DNA from: Lycium barbarum
Lineage: Eukaryota; Streptophyta; Magnoliopsida; Solanales; Solanaceae
Direction of reading: 5' to 3'
Assembly: GCF_019175385.1 (NCBI RefSeq)
Contig: NC_083348.1
Coordinates: 3,239,001 to 3,303,000, forward strand
DNA: 64,000 nucleotides
Shown here piece after piece: positions 13,253 to 25,200 of the stretch (positions are counted from its first letter, which is position 1; the number at the start of each line of letters is the position of its first letter). Below the pieces are notes generated by a model. The model searched no databases and was not told the DNA's origin. It saw only the letters and a list, made by a program, of their open reading frames with translations. Position numbers and translations under genes: made by a program.

Positions 13253-13979
13253 CAGTCAATACATATAATAGGTAAACATTTAGATAATGAAGTGTTACAT
13301 TTTGTTATTTATTCCTATTAGTTAAAAGAGTAGTATCATGAAAGGGTGCTAACAATATGCCATTGCAGCGTATACGATGAAAGTAAATATCGTAACATGT
13401 TTTGAAGTGTGACATGTTTGCAAAACTTTATTTCAAGAAGATGTCAGTATAATTAAAATGGTTGAGAATTTAACGTGTTAATTCTGCGATAATATTCGTC
13501 TCCCTAAACAAAAAGTACTATTTATGTATTGAACATATAGAATCAATTTACTGAATAACTTTCTGCACATATTTAACAATTTAACATCAAGAAATGCATT
13601 AAAAGGAGCATAAACTTTCAATAGTTTTGGCAAAAAGTACAACCCCTAGGCATAGAAGGAGTCGGGATACCAGAAAGGGTTCATCAAAATCTCTTTTATT
13701 AAAAAATTATATTATATAAATAAGGTTTAAATTATTTTTAGTAAATGTTGAATCGCCTTAAGACGAGGTCGCCACCCCTCCTACTTTAGTCTCAAATAGG
13801 GCGCAAATTGAGGTGAACAGACTGGACCGAACCTCCCCACATCAAACATTTACTTGGAAAACACGTTATACACGTATGATCCAAGTAAACATCCAAACAT
13901 CCTTTCTAGCATACCCGTCCGAAGAGTCAAAGGCCATCTATTTTGAATACCTTTCCCCACCGCCGCGAGGTGTGTATTA
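13253..13979. other. intergenic, nothing recognised
   Basis: AT-rich and without a supported gene. An open frame at 13813-14010 runs into a Stowaway terminus and is not a gene. Confidence 0.4.
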
Positions 13980-14330
13980 CTCCTTCCATCCCATAATAAG
14001 TGTCATCTAGCAAAAATAATTTGTCCCATAATAAATGTCACCTTAGAAAATCAAAAACATAGATTGACTAGTTTTTTCAACTCCACCCTTAAACAAAAAC
14101 TGACAAGTTAAAGTAACATCTAAATGATAATTGAAAAAGCCATATTGTAACTTGATATTATTGGATTACCAATATCAAAAGGATTACTACTTGTGCATGC
14201 TCTAATTAAAAGCCAAAAATGATTTATTTTTATTATGTAAGAGTAATTTAGTAAACTTCACATTGCATTATTGATTTTTTAATATGCGTATTTTTTAACT
14301 AAAGTAACACTTATTATGGAACAGAGAGAA
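13980..14330. mobile_element. Stowaway-type MITE
   Basis: The left end CTCCTTCCATCCCATAATAA and the right end (reverse complement TTCTCTCTGTTCCATAATAA) form the long terminal inverted repeat of the CTCCCTCCGTCCC Stowaway class (Tc1/mariner). TA dinucleotides flank it at 13978-13979 and 14331-14332. Length 351 bases, no coding capacity. Confidence 0.8.
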
Positions 14331-14555
14331 TATAATAAAACAGTCATTTTACTTGCCTGGTGACGCAATTGCCGTGCGATTATCGACTTCTATACTAAAA
14401 TAAAAATAATGTTATGTTTTTACTGAACTAGGAAAGGAAACAGCCATAATTGGGCAAGAAGTGTAAAAGATATTACTACTAATAACAAGTATTGATAGAT
14501 TATTCTATGCACAACTGATTGGCCCTGTCAGAACCCACCCCATTATTAAAATGGA

Positions 14556-14563
14556 TATATATG
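14556..14563 (+). promoter_or_regulatory. TATA box candidate for the MYB gene
   Basis: TATATATG follows an AT-rich stretch. The next 100 bases (about 14590-14657) look like leader sequence and stop at AAAAAG|GTGATT, a plausible donor for a 5'UTR intron. Acceptors such as CTTGCAG near 16116 are available before the ATG. This is inferred from sequence only. Confidence 0.35.
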
Positions 14564-15320
14564 CACATACATATTCAGGATAGGGTCGTTTCTGCAATCA
14601 TCTTCAGTGTGAAAACCCAGAAAGATTGAAACTTTGTTACTGATCCAAACAGAAAAAGGTGATTCACAGTTTTCACACTTAACAGACTCGATTTGGTTTT
14701 ATGTCAGCAAAATTAATGAGTATAGCAAGTTGGGGACCTTAGAATTGATTATGGTGTGAGCTGTCACTGTCTTTGCAAGTAGGTGTGCAATTGGGATAGG
14801 CCCACACTCTCTTCTTATTCTTGTGGACGCTTCATTTTTCAGGATAACGTATCAACGTCATCCTCATTTTCTTGTTCCCATTATTATTATTTTAACTTTT
14901 TAATTCTTGGAAGTTGGACAACTTATATTGAGGATATTTTGGGGTTTTCATGATGCTGGCCTAATTGAAAGATTAACTGAATGGTTACTGGTACTTCTCA
15001 ACTATAAGGAAGATTTTGGCTCAACAAAGTTTCCTTACTTTCAGGTAATCTGTAAGTAAACTCAACTTTAAAAGTTTTTTTTTTTTTTTTTTTCCTTTGT
15101 AAGAGAGAAGTGTCAAAATGTTGTTTGTTAGCAGTAATATCATCATCAGGTAACTTTTTCTAGCAGTCAATGTAGTCGCTTTCAATGTAGTTAGGAACTG
15201 AATTTGTGATTTCATTACTTACTGCTTTGCATCAATTGGTTAAAAAACGACTCCTTATTCCTCGTTTGGTATAGATATCCCATATAGACTATTTTTTTTT
15301 TTTCCTGAACTTTTTACATA

Positions 15321-15549
15321 CTCCCTCCGTCCCAATTTATGTTATGTAGTTTGAGTGGGCACGGAGTTTAAAAAGTAAATGAAACTTTCGAATCTTGTGA
15401 TATAAAACAAGCTAAAAATATTTGTTTGATTATAAATTATCTCGTTAAGCATAAAAGTAAAGTTTAACGTTAAATTGTTGTCAAATAGAAAAATATGCCA
15501 ATTTTTTTGGGACCGACTGGAAAGGAAGGTGTGTGTGGGACAGAGAGAG
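15321..15549. mobile_element. Stowaway-type MITE
   Basis: Left end CTCCCTCCGTCCCAATTTAT; the right end read in reverse is ACTCTCTCTGTCCC. TA target duplications lie at 15319-15320 and 15550-15551. Length 229 bases. It lies between the proposed MYB promoter and the start codon, probably in the 5'UTR intron. Confidence 0.85.
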
Positions 15550-16236
15550 TAGTGATTGGTTTTACTATCTGTAACTCAGTTGAGGTTGTAAAGTAAAAGT
15601 AAGAGCAGCAGAAAAAAATGCTTTTGGTTGTGGGCCTGTGCTGTCAAAATTGTTGTTATCAAGAATGGAATATTTGGCAGTTGGGGGATCAATAAGTGGC
15701 AATTCAAATAGTGTTGCTATCCAAATTTGGTATTCTGGGTCTTTCATGTATGTTTGGATTTATCATGCTAGTCATTTTCATGGTAATTAGTTCATAACCC
15801 TAATTACCAGTGGAATTGTAATCACCGTCAGTAATTAAAGGTGTCTATGCTACCCCCCTCCAAAAATGCCAGTTATTGCATCTTTTGGTTTTATTGGTTT
15901 CAGATATTTCTCATGCTCTAACTAAAGTTGGGTCCCTTTTCTTCATTAATATGGTCAGCAATTCACAAGTGTCCAGTTCTTGATTTGGCGAAAGAAACCA
16001 CCATTGGATCCATCAGCATCTCTTTCCCTTATTGGAGCTGCTTTTCAGTTTGTTTGGCTATTTTTAGACTCCTTTGTTTCTCTTCTCATTGAGCTTATTG
16101 GCAGTCCAATCTTGCAGTTAAATTGTTGCTTAACCCAAAGTTGTAATTTCCCTTGAGATGATTGTTCAAGCTTTTTTGTGGGACTGTTGAGCGATTCACT
16201 TGCGTTTTGTTTCGATCAAAAGTAAGAAGGGGTTAG

Positions 16237-19200
16237 ATGACAATAGATGAGTCAAGTAGCAGCAGCTCCATATGGAGTAGAGAGCAAGATAAGGCATTTG
16301 AGAATGCCTTGGCAACTTACCCTGAGGATTGTGAAGATTGGTGGGAGAAAATTACGTTTGATGTTCCAGGGAAAACATTAGAAGAGGTTAAGAATCACTA
16401 CGACCTCTTAATAGATGATGTTAGCCGGATCGAGTCTGGCTCTGTTCCTTTACCTTGTTATAACTCTTCTTCAGACAGTTCTACAAGCCATGGTGGTGAT
16501 GAAGGAACAGGAAAGAAGAGTGCCAACTTAAATGGTGAATCAAATCATGGAGGTAAGTCTTCGAGGGCAGATCAGGAGCGCCGCAAAGGCATTGCTTGGA
16601 CTGAGGATGAGCATAGGTTAGTAACCATTGCTTTGTAGCTACCAGTCTTTTCTACCCTATACATATCTTCAAAGTTAATGGTAAGTGCAGGCCATTTATT
16701 TTATCCACTATCATGTATTACCCCTGTGTCACCTTATTTTAGTATATCCATATAAATGAGTAAAAGATGCTTGCACTTCTGCGATCGGTAAGCTACAGTG
16801 GAATTTTTTCACTGTCGGTAATAATGTATTCCTAAGCTCAAGGTTGATCAATTTGCGCTGGGAATATTAAGTGTGCTTCTTACATAATGTTTACATGTTA
16901 AATCTCAAACAATATGCCGAGTCTACAGTCACTTCTTCTAGATCCTGGAGACTATGGTTTGTAATGCTTATATCACTCATGCAAGTACCACAATTTATTT
17001 GCATATAAAGCTTTGGCAAGCTTGAGCTTGTGTCATGTAAAATGATAGCAGAGAGAGTATCTTGACTTTCATTTCTCACTTGCTTTGAGTAGTATTTCTT
17101 TTATTGTTTGTGAAGCTTCGTTTGTCATAAGAAGCAACAAGTAATGTTGAATGCCGGTGTTCCATTTAAAATGTTTATGCTAAAGAGAAATGTGGACACT
17201 GTTTGGTTGAATTTGAAAAGGAGAAATTGAGCAGTATTGACAAATTATGTGAGATAAGTGCATATGGAGTATTAAGTTAGTGGCTTACAGCAAAAGTTTA
17301 TGTGAAACCAGTGTAATAATATCAAATATTCCATGGTTAAATGAGTGAGCTAAGATATGAATAGTTGGGTATCTATAAGTAAAACTAAATTCAGGGAGAA
17401 AATATCTTAAAGGCCCTGTTTATCATTACTTGCATCATTTTGTCAAGAAGGCTGGTTAGATTCTTTTGATGTTCGTACACTTGTACGCAAAACGATTTTG
17501 TCAAAATTGCCTCTTTAATTCTTCTTTATATATTAATACTGACTGAGTCACTGAGGATTCATAGCTCAAAATAGTTCCATTAGGATACGTAGTTTCAAGA
17601 TATAAGTAGTAACCTTCCTTACTCCCACAATGAATTCAACCTTGCGATGGCAAGGGAGGAATAATCTAGTGGAAAGGCCACCTCCAACTTTGAGATCAAG
17701 GGTTCTAGTAAACAATGTAGCAAAATGAGAAAGGGCCTATTGACTCCTGTAAGGGGTGTTAGCCGGATGGGTTTACCATATCGACAAAGAAAAATATACA
17801 ACCTTGTGATCCAATCCTTCTATCCTGTTCTTTGCTTCTCTAAACCTCTTCAGAGTAGGCATTCTTCAAAATTTTGAAAAAGAACTTCAACAAAAAAAAT
17901 CATTTTTTTGCAAAAACTGTTTTTCAACCAAACTTCAAGGATGAAAAGTTTTTCAAATACTGAACAACTTTGAAACTTTTAAGCAGCTTTCGCAGAACTG
18001 AAAAAAAATTCTCTCTTGGCATTTGGTTTCTCTCTTCTTGGCCTTTGATTGAAAAGTAGATCCCGGAGCATTTTTCTTACAATTTTTTTTTTCTTTCAAA
18101 TTTTTGAGGCAAACGCGACGTTTTTCTTTTCTTGCTTTGCAGTTCTAATTGGTTTAAGTTATTCCTAATTTAAGTAATCTGTGTTTTTCACTCGAGCTTT
18201 CTAAGTTGCTGGCTTTCGTCCTAACTAGTACTCGTTCAAGGTGTGATGCCGAGGTCATGGATGTTTCTCCCAGGTTTCGTTTTCTTATTTAACTCCCCTT
18301 TGAGCATCCATGTTTTATTAGTTGCCTTTAACTTACAAGTCAATTAATCATGTATCTGGATTTGGCAATTAACCAACTTGAAAGCTTTTATTTTGCACGT
18401 CCATGTTTATAGCGCATCCACTGTATCAGAAGTATTGCTCTATTTCTTGCCTAAGGCATGCAAAACTCCGTATTTTGTGTCCCCTCCACCACCACAAATT
18501 CTGCATTTCGGTCCTGCATTATAATGCTTTTGTCTTGGCTCTTGTCCTCTGCTAGTGTTTGTGTTAACTGTTAAGTGTCATTCTGCATCATTGTGGTTGC
18601 AGCTAACCATTGATGCAATACTGAGACACTTCTGCTAGCAGTGAATAAGCTCATTAAAAGGCCGCTTTGTAACCCCCCCCCCCCCCCCCCCCCCCCTTTC
18701 CGAAAAGTATAAATAAGTTTTTTTTTTTTTAAAAGATTCTCATTTTTTATCCAGAGATAAACTCAGACTTCTCTTTAAGACCCCTGTTTCTGGCAAAACT
18801 TTGAACAATTTCCTTGGGAACAAATATTGTGAGTTTCAAATTAATTGTTCAATGAATTAAGCCCATTGTATGGAGACATGAAATGTGATTGAATTGAAAC
18901 TGGAACACTTAGAAGACGGAGGGAAGGAGAACACTTTTTGTTGCTGGAAAATGTAATTGTTCAATGAATTAAGCTTAGGGTTGTAAAGAGATATGCTGGA
19001 GATGGAAAGAGTCATACTAGATGAAGTAATATTTTGTGCTTCAAAGATTTAACAATTTGGAAGATTCATTCAAAAATTGGGAGTTTCATCATTTACTTTC
19101 TTTTATTTTAGTAGGCGGCAGTTATTTTTATTTGAAGATGTAAAACCTGAGTACATTTGGATTGGGCTTCTAGGGTTACCATTACATCTTTGGTTGAAAG

Positions 19201-22200
19201 AGGGTTTTCGAGCAATTGAGGTTTTGTGGTGGATGATTTTAGGAGAGGTAGAGGTAGGCCGCAGAAGTATTGGGGAGAAGTGATTAGGCAGGACATGGCG
19301 CAGTTGCAGCTTACCGAGGACATGGCCTTAGATAGGGGGTTGTGGAGGACGTGAATTAGGGTAGAAGGTTAGTAGGTAGTGGAGCGTAGTCCCGTGTATC
19401 CATTCCGTATTAGTAGGCGTAGTATTATCTTTGTAGTTCCTTGCCCTTTGATTTCCTGTTACTTTCTGATGTCTCTTATGCTTCGATTATCGTATTAGTT
19501 TGTTGCATTTACTGTTATTTATTTTCATACTGCTTATTTATAGTGTTTTGCCATGGTTCCTTTACTTTCATCAATTCTTGGCTGACTTTTTGCCCTGCTT
19601 TCTCTAGAGCCGAGGGTCTTTCGGAAATAACCTCCCTATCTCCCAAGGTAGGGGTAAGATTTGCGTACACTCTACCCATATGTTGTTGTTGTTGAGGTTT
19701 TGTGGTGATTTTATTGATTTAGGCAATGCAGACACTGGCATCTTAAGTATGATAGAATTTGTGTGAAATGGAGGGACAACCACATTTCTGTTAGTCTGAG
19801 ATTAGAAATTAAGATCTGTATAGAGGTAAAATCTACCACTTGGGTAAGCTTGGAGAAGATTTCAAAATGATTGATAAATTTAGGAGGTGTTGGCCATTCG
19901 GCAAACACCTATAAACAACCAATGAAGAATTTGGTAGTATGAAATGAAGCTCTCTTTTTGTGAGGGTTAGGAGACATGTGCTTGATCAATCATACAATTC
20001 AAAATTAAATTGTATGAAATTTTCAAAGGGAAATGTGAGAATTCAAGGGGTGCGATGTACTTGGTAAAACAGACTAGACTCGAATCCAATTGCACACCTG
20101 GAGATCTTCTTGTCTATGTGCCTATTCAGGTTGCTAAATGGAAGAAAGAAATTTGGTGAACAAAGTGGATATATTGGGAGAAACTTGGCATAATTTCCAG
20201 CAAAACTATGGCCTTTGGCTATTCTTTGTTCCTAGATCCAGTAGATGTAGACATTGAGGCCTTTAAAATAATAGTTAAGAAGGTAGATTTCTTGAAGTTA
20301 CACTTACAGGAAGTAGCTTATAACATAGCCCTTTGTAAGAGGTCCGCCAAAATGATTTGACATAAAATAAAGAATTGGAGTTTTTTCTGACCTTCCATTT
20401 AGAGGTTGCAGCCATACCAGAGGTGACTGATTTTGGGATGGGGTGATGAGTCCTTAGAACATATCCCAAAAGCATACCTCCTACCTTAGGTGGAGGAAGA
20501 ATAGTGCATGTATCTTCACCAAACTTATTGTTAAAGACATAATTAAATAAATAAAAGTGAGTTCTCTCTAACAACTTACGCTTTTAGATGAGATGGTCAC
20601 ACACTTAAACATGACATTAGAGCAGACAGAGGTCCTGGGTTCAAGTCTCACTGCTACCCATATTTCTTTTTAAAAAAATCACATGCTTGGCCGTGGAAAA
20701 GAATTAGGCTTGCACGCGAGGTGACGCCATAAAGATATAACTAAACAAATAAAAGTGTGCTCTCTCTAACAATTCTCTCCAATAGCTTAAGCTTCTAGAT
20801 GAGATGGTCACACACTTCAATACTTATTTTGTTAAGCAAAAGTATTGAATTAGATGAAGAAAAACTTTTGGGAATCAGAAATATTTGGATTTCCTATCCG
20901 TTGAAATGTAGGGGGTCAAATAGTAGGAACAAAAGAAGATTCTGAATATTGGTCCATAGAACGATTACTGACTTTTATTGCTTAGGAAACTACAATTGGA
21001 GTGGGGACACAGGGCTTGGTAACACTTACATGGCAAATAGGTGTGGATTGAGCTGTCATTAACTCAGGAGAAGGTAGTGGTGGCATTTTATTCTTTGGGT
21101 TAGGAGATTGTGGTCATGTAGAAAAGTAGTTCTCACGCTATTCCTGTTTCACTCGGTTAATCTCAGCATTGTATAGGCTATGAAGGAAGGGATGAGTGAA
21201 CTGAGATGTTGTATGAATTGACTGCATTCTTAGGTATATTTGATGTATTCTAGAGATTGTACATAATATCTTGCCAAAGAAACTTGACAATTCAACAAAT
21301 TAGGGGACACAAGGTGGAGAGATTTTTTGTGACTTGAGATTTAGAAGGGAATTTCAAGATTAGGAGTTCAAAGATTGTTAGCCTTGCTACATAGGCAAGT
21401 CAATCCGGTTGATAACCCCGGTGTTTGGTGGTGGGGCCTGGGGAATAACAGAGTGTTCTCTGTGAAGTCTTTTTATGAGACTTTTGGTTAGAGAGGAGCA
21501 TGTTTTCCATGTAATGCAATATGGATTCCAAAGGTACCGAGGGAAGTGTGCTTTTTCACTTGGCTAGCTGTTAGGGATGATTTTGACAGCGGAAAATCTT
21601 AGAAGGATGATGGGGTTGCACTAGGGATCGGCTCTCAGCCCGTTTCTATTCACCTTGGTGATGGGTGGATTGACACGACAAATCCAAGGTGAGATGCCAT
21701 GGTGTATGTTATTCGCGGATGACATAGTTCTGATTGACGAGACTCGCAGTGGAGTTAACGCTAAGCTGGAGGTTTGGCGAGAGACCCTGGAGTCTAAAGG
21801 GTTTGACCAAGACGGAATATTTGGAGTGCAAGTTCAGTGACGCAGCACATGAGGCTAGTGTTGAAGTGAGGATTGGTACCCAGGTCATTCAAAAGAAAGG
21901 AAGTTTTAAGTATCTTGGGTCTATTATCTAAGGGAATGGTGAGATCGATGATGATGTCAAACATCATATTGGGGCAGGATGGATAAAATGGAGGCTAGCA
22001 TCCGGAGTCTTGTGTGACAAAAAGGTGCCTCCGAAACTTAAAGGCAAGTTCTACAGAGCGGTGGTTGGATCAACTATGTTGTATGGGTGGAATGTTGGCC
22101 AGTCAAGAACTCTCACGTTCAGAAGATGAAAGTTGTGGAAATAAGGATGTTGCGATGGATGTACAAGTATACTATGAGAGATAGGATTAGAGATGAAGAT

Positions 22201-25200
22201 ATCTGGGACAAAGTGGGAGTGGCCTCGGTGGATGATAAGATGCGGGAAATGAGGCTAAGATGGTTTGGTTATGTGCAGAGGAGAGGCACGGAGACCCTAG
22301 TGTGGAGGTGTGAGAAGTTGGCTATGGACGGTTTCAGGAGAGGTAGGGGCAGGCCGAAGAAGTATTGGGGAGAGGTAATTAGATAGGACATGGGGAAGGT
22401 TCAGCTTGCTGAGGACATGACCTTAGATAGAAGGTTATGGAGGACACGGATAAGAGTAGAAGGGTAGTAGGTAGTCGCGAGTTGCTCTATTTAGAAGGTC
22501 AATAGTAGTAGTAGTACTTGTATAGCTTCTTGCTCTTCGACTTCTATTACATTTTGTTATTTCTTGTAGTAGGATTAGTGTATGCTGTTGTATATCGACT
22601 GTAGTTACTGCCTTTTACCTTATTTATCTGTGATAGCTACTGCCTTTTTTTCGGGCTACTTTATCATAGCTTTGTCGCTCTCGCTATTTTCATTTTAATA
22701 CTGCTTTGCTCCCCTTGTCCGTATCTAACCTTTTTTGTCACGCTTTCTCTTGAGTCGGGGGTCTTTCGGAAACAACCTCTCTACCTTCGGAGGTAGAGGT
22801 AAGGTCTGCGTACACTTTACCCTCCCCAGATCCCACATTGTGGGATTCCACTGGGTATGTTGTTGTAAAATCTTAGAAGGCTGGAAGGTTGTCTGTATCA
22901 GTTGGTGTTACATGTGTAAAGAGGCAGGCGAGGACGTGGATAATCTTCTTCAACATTGCGGGCTAACCATGAGGTTATGGTGGGATATGCTTTGGTGGTT
23001 TCGCACTGCATGAGCAAACTGTGAAAGATTTGATTTTCAGATGGAAGAGCGGGAGAAGGAGGAGAAGGCGAAGGGCTTGGAACATGGTTCTACTTGCGTT
23101 AATGTGGATTGTGTGGAGAGAGATAAATAGGAGAGCTTTTGAAGAAGTAGAGTTGAGTTTCTCTCAGTTGAGGAGTAGTCTCCGTTTCCTTATTTTCTTT
23201 TGGTGCACACAGGAAGTTCCTTGTTGTATAGACGATTGAGTGGAGTTTGTAGAGAATCATATCCTTTTGTAGATTCTTTACCTTATGGTATACCCCTTGT
23301 ATATGGCAAGTTGGGCCGTGTTTATGAATGAAAATACTTTTACTTGATCAAAAAAGAAAATTGATGGATCTCTATCAAATGGACTTTGGGTGATGTCGGA
23401 GATTTTAATGTAACCAGACATTGTGGAGAAACATGCTTCAAGAGCATACCTAATTCATAGAATTTTCGGGCATCATAGAAGAGATGGAGTTCATTGACCT
23501 TCTCCTTTGTTTTGAATTTTACATGGACAAAAGGGAGAAAGATCCATGATGACATCAAGGATAGACAGGTCGATGACTCTCCATAAATGCATCGTCAGAA
23601 CATATGTACATGTCTATGGATAGAACTAATATGTAGGCAATCATTCACAATTAATAATTGTAAATTGTAGCAGTATCTAAGGTTTTCAGTTATAAGTGAT
23701 AAATTGAAGTAGGAATTGGCTTGGAGTTTGCTATTGCTACTATAATCTTAGCGCCTCAACAGATTTTTGGTTAATTAGGTCTTCCTCAGAAAGTAACATT
23801 TTTAGTTAAATAATTCTAAATTTTTTGTTGATAACCGAGAAATATCGGAGGACCAGTGGTGCACGGTTCCATTTACTCGTGAATAATTGGCCAGACCTTG
23901 TACCCTTCTCCACTTAAATCCCGTGTTATCATATGTAGCAGGATTAAAATCCGTAATGCGCGCCTAACCCACACATCCCTGGATATGCTCTTACCTAGGG
24001 ATGTAAATGGGAGCAGGTGGGGTGGGAGTGGGGGAGGAGGCGGGGCAGGCAAGTCTTGACGGCCAAAGTTTTGACCTGTCCTGCCCCATTTGACATTGTT
24101 TCCTGTTTTAGCCCTGCCCTACCCTGTCCTGTTTATATTTAATGCTTTAAATAGTTCTCGCAGTGCTATATTATTTGATAAATAAAAAGATACCGTGATG
24201 CGCACACAAACGCACAAGCTTTAAGATGAGAGTCAAGTTGCCTAGAAAGCATGTAAGCAAATTTGAACCTCTAGGCTTGAAAAGTTTTAGATGCATGTAT
24301 CCAGAAGACATCACTTATTTATTTATTTATTTATTTTGATGGATCATTATTAGAGATGGCAATGGGGCAGGGCAGGGTAGGGGAACAAGTAAATGAGGCT
24401 GGACCCGGGCAGGCGGGCTGGGCAAAACTTAATTTTGCTTTTTTTATGGGGCAGGGCAGGTGGCGGGTTGGGTCAGTCCTTTATGTGAAAATTGGGTTCC
24501 TGAGATTCCTACCTTTAGAAACAAGGCACAAGGGGGGGAGGGGGATTATGTTTTACTTAAATGTTATTAAAAATCATTAATGTGGAGAAATACTCTTCAT
24601 TTATGTGGACAGCTATCAATTACCAATCAATAAAAAAGGTGGACTGCTATCAATAACCTTCATATAAAAGAATTATCCTTATGAGATTAGAATTAAAAAA
24701 AGAAAAGCATAATCCTTATGAGATTATTTCACATTGTAATTCAAAATTATAATAATCTGTCATTTTAATTTCGTTTTTGATTATTGTTTGATCTTGATTT
24801 AAATTTTTAACTCTTTTAGCTTATTCTTCCCAAACTGACCATTACACGGATTATTGGTACCAAAACTAATCACATGTACAATATACAAAGGTCGTATTAT
24901 ATGTAATTCAAACTACAAGATTCAACTATCTATTTAATTCAAGGCTTGCCTAGTCTGGGCTATCTCTCCTGTGTGGTTTGCGGGCTATGACACAGGAGCG
25001 GGGTTTACCCTATGCGCACCCAAAGGGTAGCGGCTGCGGGTTCCCTTGTCATCGAAAAGAATAGATTCAACTATCTGTTATTTGCATCATATATGAAATG
25101 TCAACAATTTTCCTAACACAAGCAATTTTCTAATTTCCCAAATAATACATTTATGAAGTAGTTTTTGTGCCAAATATGTTACAAATAAAAGGAAAATGCA

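Noticed and set aside
20612..20680. tRNA-like stretch with GGTTCAAGTCTC
   Set aside because: It lies between two terminal repeats of a TRIM and does not fold as a cloverleaf; the first part is a primer-binding site.
24356..24580. Gly-rich plus-strand frame
   Set aside because: Created by the GGGGCAGG-type low-complexity repeat.
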